From contig NZ_JASGIV010000001.1 of the NCBI RefSeq assembly GCF_047654805.1, forward strand, positions 2,046,001 to 2,110,000: DNA of 64,000 nucleotides, given 5' to 3'. A program made the position numbers and the translations under genes. The notes beneath the pieces are model-generated. The model did no database searches, was not told the origin of the DNA, and worked only from the letters and a program-made list of their open reading frames with translations. Shown in pieces: positions 8,693 to 17,891 of this stretch. The stretch's first letter is position 1; each line of letters opens with the position of its first letter. The stretch comes from Pelomonas sp047654805. Lineage in GTDB: Bacteria; Pseudomonadota; Gammaproteobacteria; Burkholderiales; Burkholderiaceae_C.

Positions 8693-9006
8693 TCTACCAG
8701 GTCGTCTTCAGCCGTGAGGCCGAAGAGGATCTCGTCAGGTTGTTTGAGCACGCCTTCGAGCGCGAGTTGAACAGCCCTTCAGGCGATCTCGAAATTCCCG
8801 CGCGAGCGGTTGAGGTGATCAGGCAGGGATGTCGTTTCCTGTCGATCAGCCCGTTCAGCTGCCGCAAGGCCGGTACCAGCCCGTTTACCCGTGAGCTGAT
8901 CATCCCCTTCGGGGCGAGCGGCTACGTCGTGTTCTTCGAGATCAAGGCCGAGCAACGAGTCCACATCGGCGCCATTCGTCACCAGCGCGAAAGCGACTAC
9001 CACTGA
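8689..9006 (+). CDS. ParE/RelE-superfamily toxin
   Basis: This 105-residue protein begins MIYQVVFSREAEEDLVRLFEHA, typical of the ParE/RelE fold, and ends with the family-style strand VHIGAIRHQRESDYH. RelE members cut ribosome-bound mRNA and ParE members poison gyrase. The sequence alone does not decide between the two, although the RHH-type partner favours ParE. It is translationally coupled to the antitoxin and followed at once by a strong terminator, so the pair is a self-contained two-gene unit. Confidence 0.85.
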   Translation: MIYQVVFSREAEEDLVRLFEHAFERELNSPSGDLEIPARAVEVIRQGCRFLSISPFSCRKAGTSPFTRELIIPFGASGYVVFFEIKAEQRVHIGAIRHQRESDYH

Positions 9007-9025
9007 GTTCGCGCATCCAACCCAC

Positions 9026-9068
9026 AAGCCCGCCCTGACCTATTGGCCAGCGGCGGGCTTCTTTTCTT
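9026..9068 (+). terminator. Rho-independent terminator of the toxin-antitoxin operon
   Basis: AAGCCCGCC (9026-9034) pairs perfectly with GGCGGGCTT (9052-9060), followed by CTTTTCTT. It lies 19 bp after the toxin stop codon. Confidence 0.85.
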
Positions 9069-9114
9069 CGTGGGCTGCGGACGCTGCCGCTTGGCTCGGG
9101 CGGCATCCTCAAAG

Positions 9115-9146
9115 ATATGGTTTTACATATCGTATGGTCTTCCATA
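9115..9146. promoter_or_regulatory. Tandem palindromes upstream of the WYL regulator
   Basis: ATATG-GTTTTA-CATAT (9115-9130) and TATGG-TCTT-CCATA (9133-9146) are two palindromes whose TATGG cores repeat at a 17-bp spacing. They lie 34 bp before the WYL gene in otherwise GC-rich DNA. They are the natural candidate for autoregulation of the Wadjet operon by the WYL protein. Confidence 0.6.
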
Positions 9147-9179
9147 TCATGTAGATGACCACTACGAGGCGACGTCACC

Positions 9180-10013
9180 ATGTCCATCGAGGGCCGTCAG
9201 GCAAGGGATGCGAAGGTAGGCCGAATCCTTCTCTGGGAAGGACGGATCAGCCGCAGTCGGCTCATTGCCGAGTACGGCCTGAGCCCCATCCGGGCCAGCG
9301 AGTGGCTGCGGGATTTCAGGGAATCCTTTCCCGAGTGGGTGGCGTGGGACAGCAAGCTCAAGGCTGACTTGGCCACCTCGAAGGCTTACACCGACGCTGA
9401 GCGCGCGGCGAAGTCCTCTCAGCCCAGCCCAATCGACGAGATGCTGGTGCCCTACGCTCCGGATGCGCCGGGCCGGCCGCTGTCCGTCTCCTGGGACTTC
9501 GTCCACACCTCGCCCCGCACCTTCTCCCGTCTCAACCTGGCTATCACCGACCGCCAGCGGGTGAAGTTCCTCTACTGCTCCATGAACAACCCGGAGCTGC
9601 ACGAACGGACCATCGAGCCCCACACTCTGGTGCGGGCCGGCCGCCGGTGGCACGTCCGCGGCTTCTGCCTGCTGCGGCAGGACTTCCGGGACTTCGTCTT
9701 GGGCCGCATGAGCAAAGCCCAACTGTTGGCGGACTCCTGCTCGGCCGATGCTTCGGCCGACATCGGTTGGTCGACGGTTCTCAAAGTCAGGCTGGTCGCA
9801 CACCCTAGACTCAGCCCTGCACAGCAACTGGTCGTTAGAAACGAATACTTCAACGGGGCCTCGGCGCGTGTCGAAAGCTGCAGGGCCGCCCTCCTGAACT
9901 ACATGGTGCAGGAGCTCATGGCGGCGACGGATGTGAAGCGGCAAGTGCCTCCCGACTACCAGTTGGCGGTTGAGAACACGGAGGAGTGCCGGCAATGGCT
10001 GTTCATGATCTGA
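9180..10013 (+). CDS. WYL-domain transcriptional regulator of the Wadjet operon
   Basis: This 277-residue protein has an N-terminal winged-helix region (GRILLWEGRISRSRLIAEYG; L-S-P-I-R-A-S-E-W as recognition helix). A WYL domain follows, around residues 115-185 (RVKFLYCSM ... HTLVRAGRRWHVRGF), and then a WCX-like tail. The same architecture is seen in BrxR/CapW repressors, which control phage-defence operons and release DNA on sensing a ligand. Its last 19 bases overlap jetA, so it is co-transcribed and coupled to the defence genes. That it represses from the tandem palindromes just upstream is inference. Confidence 0.85.
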   Translation: MSIEGRQARDAKVGRILLWEGRISRSRLIAEYGLSPIRASEWLRDFRESFPEWVAWDSKLKADLATSKAYTDAERAAKSSQPSPIDEMLVPYAPDAPGRPLSVSWDFVHTSPRTFSRLNLAITDRQRVKFLYCSMNNPELHERTIEPHTLVRAGRRWHVRGFCLLRQDFRDFVLGRMSKAQLLADSCSADASADIGWSTVLKVRLVAHPRLSPAQQLVVRNEYFNGASARVESCRAALLNYMVQELMAATDVKRQVPPDYQLAVENTEECRQWLFMI

Positions 10014-11488
10014 CCGACCAGATTCGCCAGGAGAAGGTGGCCGAGCGCTACCCTCCTCTTTTCAAGCGGCTGCCAGACCGGCTGTTCACGCCGCTGGCCT
10101 CGGCCAACCGCTTCCAGTACTGGACCTTGTTGTGCGTGCTGCACGCCAAGCGGTTCGGCCCTGAGGCCCCGCTGCCCCCCAGCGTCGGCTTCCTCATGCG
10201 CGAGATCACGTCCGACATCGCCGAGGAGCTGCAGTACCAGGACTGGGCCCCGGACGGCGACGACGTGACGCCAGCGACACCCTTGGCGATCCGGGCCATC
10301 ATGGTCTTTAACCGGCTCAAGGATGCTGGATGGATCCGCGTGGACCGTGTGGGTGTGCGCGAGATGGTGACCATGGCGCCGGCCGTGGCTCATTTCATGA
10401 ACCGCTTGGTCGAGTTCGCCCACACCGGTCCGGAATTCGTGTCCGGCAAGATCCGCAGCATCGAGGCCAATCTGAAGCTGCTTCTCGATGAAAGCACGGA
10501 CGGTGCATCGCTGAACGAAGCGGCCCGACAGTCGCGCGCTTTGCTCGAGCATGTCCGCATCGCCGGCACCAACGTGCGCGACTTGATGCTGGAGATCGGC
10601 CGAGTCGATGCCACCGGCGAGTTCGTGCGGCGCTTCTTCGATGACTACGTCGAGCGTATGTTCATCGGCGACTACAAGGAACTGCGCACGCGCGAGCACC
10701 CTCTGGCACGGCGGCAGGAGATCCTGCGCTTGGCAGCCCATGTACAGCAGACGCCATCGGTGCGCGCCAGGCTGATCCAGTGGTACCTCGAAAAGCAGGC
10801 CGGACGCGATCCCGCCCGTGCCGAAGCCATGTTCGAGCGCGACATCCACAAAGTCGAGGATCTGCGCCGGATCGACGAGTACCTGGATCGCCTGGATGAT
10901 GAGATCCGAAAGGCCAACAAGCTGGCGCTGGCCTATCTGGACTACCGACTGCGGGCCACGCGCCCCCTCGACGAGCTGATCGGCCAAGCCATCGACGCCG
11001 TCGTCAATCACGGCAGCCAGGCTGCCGCCCTGGCCCCGTTCGCGCCGGGGGATTGCATCGGTGGCGAGCGGCTTGCCTCGCCCCGCGCCGAGAGCAAGCG
11101 GCCGCCGCCCAGTGGGTTGCGCAAGCAGGTCATGTCGGCAGAGCAGGAGGCGCGGGCTCGCTTGGCGCTGATGGCTCGAGACCGGCGCACCATGTCGTTA
11201 CCGAAGCTCGCGGCATTCGTCCGCCAGCAGCTCGGCGACGGCGATTCGCTGCCCAGCGCCGCACTACAGGTGGACACCATCGAGTCGGTGCGGGCACTTC
11301 AGGTGCTATGCACGATCTCCGCGGCGAACGCGACGCCCAGCAAGCTCCTTCGCGCCAATGCGCGCGCGATGGCCAGCGGGTTCACCACGGTCCGAATGGA
11401 AGGCGAAGAAGACCAGAGCAAGGGCATCTCTCACCTGCCCTTCACGATTGCGAGGACAACCAAGACAGCCAAGGGAGGAAGCCAATGA
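9995..11488 (+). CDS. jetA: Wadjet subunit JetA (MukF/kleisin-like)
   Basis: This 497-residue, largely helical protein comes first in a jetABCD array. JetA is the kleisin of a bacterial condensin-like complex that recognises and cuts small circular DNA such as plasmids. The call rests on size, order and the unmistakable JetC/JetD partners more than on a motif. I chose ATG 9995 because GGAGGAG lies nine bases upstream, inside the end of the WYL gene; a GTG at 9986 is the alternative. The stop overlaps the jetB start as ATGA. Wadjet subtype is not assigned. Confidence 0.85.
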   Translation: MAVHDLTDQIRQEKVAERYPPLFKRLPDRLFTPLASANRFQYWTLLCVLHAKRFGPEAPLPPSVGFLMREITSDIAEELQYQDWAPDGDDVTPATPLAIRAIMVFNRLKDAGWIRVDRVGVREMVTMAPAVAHFMNRLVEFAHTGPEFVSGKIRSIEANLKLLLDESTDGASLNEAARQSRALLEHVRIAGTNVRDLMLEIGRVDATGEFVRRFFDDYVERMFIGDYKELRTREHPLARRQEILRLAAHVQQTPSVRARLIQWYLEKQAGRDPARAEAMFERDIHKVEDLRRIDEYLDRLDDEIRKANKLALAYLDYRLRATRPLDELIGQAIDAVVNHGSQAAALAPFAPGDCIGGERLASPRAESKRPPPSGLRKQVMSAEQEARARLALMARDRRTMSLPKLAAFVRQQLGDGDSLPSAALQVDTIESVRALQVLCTISAANATPSKLLRANARAMASGFTTVRMEGEEDQSKGISHLPFTIARTTKTAKGGSQ

Positions 11489-12147
11489 GTTTCTGGGCGA
11501 ATGCGGTTGAGGCCACCAAGAACGTGGTCACGGAGGACGAGTTCGAGGCGGCCGCGAACCGGCTGATCACCGAGCAGGTGTTGTATGCCGCCGACCGGGG
11601 CAGTAAGGTGGCCTACGGACTGATCCGCGAGTTCGAGCGTGAGTTCAAACGCGCCCTCGAACCGCTGGGCTATGTCGTGCGGGTCAACAGCCAGTTGCGC
11701 TATGCCTGCGCGGTTCCCAAGCACTCGAAAACGTCGCCCGTGAGCGTCGATCAGACCCTGCTCGCCCTGGTGCTGCGCAAGATCTTCGACGAGGAGACCC
11801 GCAGCGGCCACCACGACGAGAACGGCGAGGTGGCCTGCGACCTGGTCACGCTGGAGGTGAAGTACAAGCAGCTCACCGGTGGCCGCGAGCTGGCCACGGG
11901 CGGGAAGCTTGCCGCGCTGATGCAATGGATGCGGCGCTGGGGCCTTGCCAGGATCGCGGATGAGGAAGGCGACCAGCCGGGGCTCGATGCGGATCAGCCC
12001 TATGTGGTCATCATCCGCCCCGGTATCGCCGAGGTCCTGGGAGAAGCGGCCTTGGCGCGCATCGCGTTGTTCTCCAGTCCTGAGGACAAGGCCGAGGGCG
12101 TGGATGGCGTGGCCGCCGCCGCCGCCGAGGAAGGCGGTGTGGCATGA
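11485..12147 (+). CDS. jetB: Wadjet subunit JetB (MukE-like)
   Basis: This 220-residue protein sits between the kleisin and the SMC gene, the standard JetB position. In Wadjet JetB is the KITE-type winged-helix subunit bound to JetA. Visible features are an N-terminal helical half and a winged-helix-like central region (LATGGKLAALMQWMRRWGLARIADEEG). The C-terminal tail is rich in Ala and Glu. Its ATG overlaps jetA by four bases and its stop overlaps jetC by four bases. GGGAGGAAGCC precedes the start. Confidence 0.83.
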   Translation: MSFWANAVEATKNVVTEDEFEAAANRLITEQVLYAADRGSKVAYGLIREFEREFKRALEPLGYVVRVNSQLRYACAVPKHSKTSPVSVDQTLLALVLRKIFDEETRSGHHDENGEVACDLVTLEVKYKQLTGGRELATGGKLAALMQWMRRWGLARIADEEGDQPGLDADQPYVVIIRPGIAEVLGEAALARIALFSSPEDKAEGVDGVAAAAAEEGGVA

Positions 12148-15100
12148 AGAAGCTGATCCGTATCCGGGTGGTCCAGTTCTTCCTGTACGAGATGCGCGAC
12201 GTGGACGTCGGCATGAACTGCGGCATCTTCGGTGCCAATGGCAGCGGCAAGTCCTCGTTGCTGGACGCCGTGCAGATCGTGATGCTGGGGGCCAATGAGA
12301 GCCGTGGCAGCGCCGGCGTCGCCTTCAACGCCCAGGCCGATGAATCGAACCACAACAGCCGCAACATCCGCAGCTACTGTCTGGGCCAGTATGGCGATTC
12401 CCCGGACGCGAGGGTGCGTGACAGCGCCAACACCTACATCACGTTGGTGTGGCAGGACACGGCAACCCAGGAGATCGTCTCCACGGGCGTGTGCATCTAC
12501 GTGAGCGCCGACCGCGAGAAGTCCGACGTGCAAGGGCGCTACGTCATACCTGCTGACCTCACTCTCGACGACCACCTCGAGCTCGTCGACGGCGAGTACC
12601 GGCCGCGGCCCTGGTCGAGCTTCAGGCAAATGCTGTCGCAGCGAGCTCATGGGGAAGAGGTGCTCTTCCACGACTCGGAGCGCTTCGTCAACGCAATGCT
12701 GTTCCGGTTGAGAGGGGCACGGGGCGCGCCGCGCCTGGATGCCTATCGCCAAGCCTTCCGATTCGGGCTGCGCATGAAGTTCGACAAGAGCGTCGACGAC
12801 ATCGTCCGCCACCAGGTGCTGGAGACCCGTCCTACCAATATCAAACGCTTCAAGGAGGTGCTGCACACCTTCCAGGAGATGGCGGCCCTGGTGCGCAGCG
12901 TGCAGGCCAAGCTCGACGAGGCCGAGCTGATCGAGACGGACTTTGCCGACGCACATCGACGCCACAGCCACTCGGTCTCGCTCGCCGCGCTGGCCCAGAC
13001 AGCCGAGCTCGAGGTCGCCAATGAGGCGGTGACCGCCGCCGAGGAGGCCGAGGGACGTGCAACACAAGCACTGGACGCCGCGAACACTCGGCGCGACACG
13101 ATCAGCGGCCAGGTCCTGGCGGCCGAGCAACATGCTCGCGACAGCGCCTCGGAGCGGGACAAGCACGCCTCCCACGCGGACGCGGCGCTATTGCGCGAAA
13201 GCCTCACCGGGGCGCAGAAACGGCTGACCGAGCAGAGGACTGGGCTGCATCGCAGCATCAGCGCCATCGGCAGGGCCATCGACGTACAGATTCCCGGAAA
13301 GCTCGTTGCTGACAGCGCCGAGACCACAGGGCTGGCGTTCAAGGACATCCACGCCTTGCTGGAGGGCAACAAGGGCGGTAGTCGGGATGCAGTGGAGTCC
13401 ACGGTCCGCAAGGCCTTGCGTGCGGCCAAGCTACTGAGTAACGAGGTCTTCGAGGAAATGCAGGGCGTCGGCCGCGACCAGAATGCAGCCGAGGCCGAGC
13501 TTGCCGAAGTGCGCGAGAACCAGGAGCGCATCGCCAAGGGCAAGCCGGCCCTGGATGGGCCGGCCGCGGCGCTCAAGCGTGTTCTGGCTCATGCTGGCGT
13601 GGATGCCACCCCGGTGTGCGACCTGGTGCGCGTCGACGATCCGGACTGGCAGCCTGCCATCGAGTCCTACCTGGGCGTGTCGAACATGCAGGCCCTGTTG
13701 GTCGACCAGGCTGACGAACGCCAGGCGTTTCGGGTGTCGCGTCAGGCCGGGGTCTATGAGGCCAAGGTCGTGATGCCGAGCAAGTTCTCCAACCGCAGCA
13801 GCCCCAGACGCGGGACCGTGGCGGAACTGATCAGCGGCAACAGCGCCGCCGCGGTCAACTACCTGCGATCCAAGTTCGGCGACACCCAGCGCGCGGAGAC
13901 CGAGGACGAGTGCTTTTCTCACCGGTTTGCCATGACCAAGGACGGCATGCTGATGGCCGACGGGGAGATGGTGCGCAAGAAGCCGACGGATCCCGCGCTC
14001 TTCAAGATCGGACCGACGTCCACCGCCACACGCAGCTCGATCGCCGATCGAGCCCGCAAGCTCCAGGATCAGGTGGATGCGCTCAAGGATCGCTACGCGA
14101 AGTTGAAGGTGCTGCTGAACAACCTCGGACCCTTCGTGGGTGGGGAGCAGGACAAGGTTCACGAGATCCTCGAGGCGTTCGACCGAGTGGCCAAAGAGGC
14201 CGAAGACGAGGCGGACCTGACACGGCGTCTGCAAGCCCTGGACACGGAGGAATACCGTCAGCTTGTGAAGGCAGCCGACGATGCACAGACTGCTGTGAAC
14301 ACTGCGCGTCAGCAACTGCTGGCGGCGGTGCAGGCCGTTGGTGCAGCGGAGACCGCCTGCCAGCAAAAGGTCGAGGAGACCAAGAAGCGGCAGGCCTGGG
14401 CAGTCACCCAGAAAGGGATCGCGGAAGCGGCCCGCTCGGTTCCCGGCTATGACGCCGACTATGTGTCGGATCAGTGGGAGAAGCTGCTGACGCGGCAGTC
14501 TCTGTCATTCCCGGAAATCGCCGCCGACTGCAAGCGACGCAGCAGCCGAGCCGAGGAAGACTCGCGCCAGAAGGCATCCAATGCGATGCAGAAGCTGTCG
14601 GCCTTCCTTGTCAGGCACAACGAGTTCATGCCCGCCGGCACGCAGGACGACTGGCGGAGCGCCCGCGCTTGGTTGGATGCGCGTGTCGTGATCCTGAATG
14701 AGACCGGCCTGCGTGAGAACAGGGCCCGGATGGAGGATGCGCTCAGCGCCGCCAAGAGTACGTTCCGCAACGACGTCGCGGTGGCGCTGCATGAGCATCT
14801 GGAGTGGCTGAGCGACACGATGAACCGGATGAACGAGGCTCTGCGACTAGCGCCTATGTTCACCAACAACGAGCGTTACCAGTTCCGCACGCACATCCGC
14901 CCGGCCTATGCCGTCCTGCTGAAGTTCATCAAGGACGTGGCCCAGTACGGGCCGACCGAGGACCTGCTTGGTGGTGCTGGTGAGCTGCCCAAGGAGTTTG
15001 AAGACCTGATGCGCGAGAAGACGGTCGCTGGCGCGGCCGCCGTGAAATCCCCGCTGGACGACTACCGCGAGTTCTTCGACTTCGACATCGAAGTGCTGCG

Positions 15101-15587
15101 AGAGGAAGCCGCCACCGGTGCGACCAAGCACATCGGCTGGCTCAGCAAGCGCGTCGGGTCGGGCTCCGGCGGCGAGCACCGTGCGCCGCTGTATGTGATC
15201 GCCGGCGCCGCCCTGTCCTCGGCCTACCGCCTGGAGCGCGGCGACGACACTGGCCTCCGGCTGTTGGTCATCGACGAGGCGTTCATCAAGATGGACCCGC
15301 GGAACATCGTGGCCACGATGCGCTACTTCGAAGAGCTCGGCCTGCAGGTCTTCATGGCCAGCACGGGCGACGCATTGGGTAGCCTGACCGCCTTCCTTGA
15401 TCGGTACTACGACATCATGCGCGACGCCGAGAGCAACGTGGTGGTGCTCGAGGGTCACGACGTGACCGTGGAGACGCGCGAGATGTTCCGCGCCGACCTG
15501 CCCGAGTTCAACCCGGAGCTGGTTGAGGCGGAGATTCGGAGACAGTACCAGCCGCGCGCCGGCGCAGCGGAGGGCGTCGCGGCATGA
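12144..15587 (+). CDS. jetC: Wadjet subunit JetC (MukB/SMC-like ATPase)
   Basis: This 1147-residue SMC-family protein has Walker A near residues 29-37 (GANGSGKSS). Long coiled-coil arms flank a central hinge around residues 480-640. An ABC signature lies near 1004-1010 (GSGSGGE) and a Walker B near 1038-1044 (LRLLVIDEAF). JetC is the motor that extrudes DNA loops, allowing the complex to sense circle size. The frame is intact, and both ends overlap neighbouring genes by ATGA. Confidence 0.93.
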   Translation: MKKLIRIRVVQFFLYEMRDVDVGMNCGIFGANGSGKSSLLDAVQIVMLGANESRGSAGVAFNAQADESNHNSRNIRSYCLGQYGDSPDARVRDSANTYITLVWQDTATQEIVSTGVCIYVSADREKSDVQGRYVIPADLTLDDHLELVDGEYRPRPWSSFRQMLSQRAHGEEVLFHDSERFVNAMLFRLRGARGAPRLDAYRQAFRFGLRMKFDKSVDDIVRHQVLETRPTNIKRFKEVLHTFQEMAALVRSVQAKLDEAELIETDFADAHRRHSHSVSLAALAQTAELEVANEAVTAAEEAEGRATQALDAANTRRDTISGQVLAAEQHARDSASERDKHASHADAALLRESLTGAQKRLTEQRTGLHRSISAIGRAIDVQIPGKLVADSAETTGLAFKDIHALLEGNKGGSRDAVESTVRKALRAAKLLSNEVFEEMQGVGRDQNAAEAELAEVRENQERIAKGKPALDGPAAALKRVLAHAGVDATPVCDLVRVDDPDWQPAIESYLGVSNMQALLVDQADERQAFRVSRQAGVYEAKVVMPSKFSNRSSPRRGTVAELISGNSAAAVNYLRSKFGDTQRAETEDECFSHRFAMTKDGMLMADGEMVRKKPTDPALFKIGPTSTATRSSIADRARKLQDQVDALKDRYAKLKVLLNNLGPFVGGEQDKVHEILEAFDRVAKEAEDEADLTRRLQALDTEEYRQLVKAADDAQTAVNTARQQLLAAVQAVGAAETACQQKVEETKKRQAWAVTQKGIAEAARSVPGYDADYVSDQWEKLLTRQSLSFPEIAADCKRRSSRAEEDSRQKASNAMQKLSAFLVRHNEFMPAGTQDDWRSARAWLDARVVILNETGLRENRARMEDALSAAKSTFRNDVAVALHEHLEWLSDTMNRMNEALRLAPMFTNNERYQFRTHIRPAYAVLLKFIKDVAQYGPTEDLLGGAGELPKEFEDLMREKTVAGAAAVKSPLDDYREFFDFDIEVLREEAATGATKHIGWLSKRVGSGSGGEHRAPLYVIAGAALSSAYRLERGDDTGLRLLVIDEAFIKMDPRNIVATMRYFEELGLQVFMASTGDALGSLTAFLDRYYDIMRDAESNVVVLEGHDVTVETREMFRADLPEFNPELVEAEIRRQYQPRAGAAEGVAA

Positions 15588-16771
15588 GCGGTCGTGATCA
15601 GGCGGAGATGTACCCCTTGGCGAGGAAGGCGCTGGAGCGTTTGCTGAAGTCCGCAGACAAGCACGAAGCCGGTGTCGCGACCCGGCGCCCTGCCCTCACC
15701 GGTTCCGCACTGGCCAGCTACCACGCGTTGCGCAGCCTGAAGGACAAGGAAGCGTTCGAAGCCGTGATGGCGTACGGGCAGTCGGAGGGCGCGATCAAGA
15801 TCCAGCGCCCGCGGTACGACCCCCAGGGGCTGATCGAGCGCGTTGAGTTGGTCGACGTCGACAAGCTGGCCGCGCTTCTCGGCGAAGTGCCCCATGCGGT
15901 ACGGGTGGAGATGGCAAAGCAAACCCTCTCCGCGCACCTGGCCGCCCACCCTGTCTTGGCTGACGTCCTGTCCAGCTGGGAGAAGCTCAAGAAGGTCCGG
16001 GGCACCGCCCCCGATGACGCCGCCGGCTGGGCGTCGGCCTGCGATGTCATCGCCTACTGCCTGGAACAGGTGGCGCTTGGCGACATGGAGACACCGGTCC
16101 GGGATGCCAGCGCGCGGTTCTTCAAGGACAGCAAGCGCATCGAGTCCTTGGTGCCCCGCCTCGACGTGCTGCTGGCGGGCAATGTCGAAGACGACGCCCG
16201 CTCCGACGCCGAGGTTCTGCAAGAGCTCGGCCTCTACCGCGAGCAGCAGCCGGCACGCCTGGCCGGCAACATCGTGGTCCGTCGCGAGCGAGGCGCCTTC
16301 CCACTGGATCGACCCTATACGGCACTGCCCCCATCCACGGTGCTGGGCCTCGGGGGCGCGCCCAACCAGGTGCTGACCATCGAGAACCAGACCACCTTCA
16401 ATGTCTGGGCACGCCAACACTGCGACTCCGACGTGCTTTGTCTCTACACGGGCGGGATGCCCTCCCCTGCTTGGCGAGCGATGTATCTGCGGCTGCTCTC
16501 CGAGCTGCCGATCAGCACGCCGGTACTCCACTGGGGTGACGTTGACGAGGGCGGCTTCCGGATCGCGGCCTTCCTGAGCCGGTGCGCGGCCGAGGCCGGC
16601 CACGTTCTGCTGCCGTGGAAGATGCGTCCGGCGGATGTGCCGGAGCCTTTCCGCCGCGAGGCGTCTGCGCGCACGGTGGACCGGATGGTTCGGTTCGCGG
16701 GCGACGCCGGCTGGGACCAGATCGCACAGGAACTGGCCGAGGCCAAGTTCGTCGCCGAGCAAGAGGGCTGA
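15584..16771 (+). CDS. jetD: Wadjet nuclease subunit JetD (toprim-like)
   Basis: This 395-residue protein is the DNA-cutting subunit, related to topoisomerase VI/Spo11. Its C-terminal toprim-like domain carries an acidic residue in LTIENQTTF (about 265) and the D-x-D-x-G motif in LHWGDVDEGG (about 316-323), which would bind the metal ions. The N-terminal half (residues 1-230) is the winged-helix/DUF3322-like region. It overlaps jetC by ATGA and ends the four-gene operon. All predicted catalytic residues are present, so the system looks functional. Confidence 0.92.
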   Translation: MSGRDQAEMYPLARKALERLLKSADKHEAGVATRRPALTGSALASYHALRSLKDKEAFEAVMAYGQSEGAIKIQRPRYDPQGLIERVELVDVDKLAALLGEVPHAVRVEMAKQTLSAHLAAHPVLADVLSSWEKLKKVRGTAPDDAAGWASACDVIAYCLEQVALGDMETPVRDASARFFKDSKRIESLVPRLDVLLAGNVEDDARSDAEVLQELGLYREQQPARLAGNIVVRRERGAFPLDRPYTALPPSTVLGLGGAPNQVLTIENQTTFNVWARQHCDSDVLCLYTGGMPSPAWRAMYLRLLSELPISTPVLHWGDVDEGGFRIAAFLSRCAAEAGHVLLPWKMRPADVPEPFRREASARTVDRMVRFAGDAGWDQIAQELAEAKFVAEQEG

Positions 16772-16842
16772 GCGCCCCGCAAAGACAACACCAGCCAGCC
16801 TCTTCGACAGTACATCAGGGTCAGACCGAGCAGGGAGCGACA

Positions 16843-17856
16843 GTGGCAGCCAACGCAATCTATTTCCCGTCCATCAATGTGCCACCAGATCCGTGGCTGC
16901 TGCGGATGTTGTTGTACTGGGACCAGCTGAGCTCCATCGTGCCGATCGAGTACCACCATGGGCCTGGCCAGCTCGACTCCAAGATGCGCGACATGGTCGC
17001 GGCCGGACTGGTGAAACCCATCGCGCCGGGCATGCACCTGCGCCAACTCGATGGCTTCGCCGCACCATTCCTGCAGTTCGCTGAGCGCTGGCACCGCCCG
17101 CCATGGAACCGACGCGAGTGGCCGCAGACGCAAATCCACATGGAGAAGCTGGACCGGCTTCTTGAGCCGTTGGTCGAGATGGGCATCGCGCGAAGGGCCG
17201 ACGGTCCCTGGTTTGAGATGCCGTCACCGCTTGCTGACCGCTTCATGGCCTACCTGGCCAGTGCACTCGGTCGGGTGCCAGCGATCGATGCGGCGCCGGT
17301 CACGAACAGCACCATGCTGGGCCAGTCGCTCCGGGAAGCAAGCCTCGCGGCCAAGCGCGACGCACTGCTGGAGGTCTTGTTCCCGGTGCCCCACGGATCC
17401 GAGAAGCTGACGCTCGACGACATCGTCAAGTTCAAGGCCAAGCATCAGGCCCTGGCTGCGCGTTTTCGGGAGCGGCTGCAGGACGAATGCATCCTGCTCG
17501 CAGACGGCACCAGCAACGAGGAGCGGCAATTACGGCTGGACGCGCTTGCCCGCAAGCTGCAAAGCGAGGTGGATGAGATCACCGAGGCCATGCGAGGCCG
17601 GTGGCAGAGGGTTGTTCTGGGCAAGGTGGCACCCGTGCTCGCGCCGCTGATTCCGCTTCTGGATGCGAATCCCGCGACTCAGGTTGCAACCTTCTTAGGG
17701 GCCGGACTTTCGGTGGGCCTGGCCGGATATCAAGCCAAGCAAATCCAGGCAGCGGAAGATGCGGCCAAGCGTCGACCGCTGGCCTACATCGCTCTGGCCC
17801 GCCAACGCCTCCCCTCATTGCGACCGAAAGGAAACGAGGGGCGAAGGCGCCGTTGA
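16843..17856 (+). CDS. DUF6236-like protein
   Basis: This 337-residue protein begins AANAIYFPSINVPPDPWLLRMLLYWDQLSSI, an opening that resembles DUF6236-type proteins of unknown function. The central part is helical, and a Gly/Ala-rich hydrophobic stretch near residue 285 (VATFLGAGLSVGLAGYQA) could be a membrane or packing helix. The start is GTG at 16843, with AGGGAG upstream. It lies 71 bp after jetD on the same strand and converges with the Cap4-STAND gene. Whether it is an accessory of Wadjet, a partner of the STAND protein or a separate gene is not decided by the sequence. Confidence 0.65.
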   Translation: MAANAIYFPSINVPPDPWLLRMLLYWDQLSSIVPIEYHHGPGQLDSKMRDMVAAGLVKPIAPGMHLRQLDGFAAPFLQFAERWHRPPWNRREWPQTQIHMEKLDRLLEPLVEMGIARRADGPWFEMPSPLADRFMAYLASALGRVPAIDAAPVTNSTMLGQSLREASLAAKRDALLEVLFPVPHGSEKLTLDDIVKFKAKHQALAARFRERLQDECILLADGTSNEERQLRLDALARKLQSEVDEITEAMRGRWQRVVLGKVAPVLAPLIPLLDANPATQVATFLGAGLSVGLAGYQAKQIQAAEDAAKRRPLAYIALARQRLPSLRPKGNEGRRRR

Positions 17857-17891
17857 TTCTCGGGTGCCAGGGGGCACACCCGCCCCTTCGG

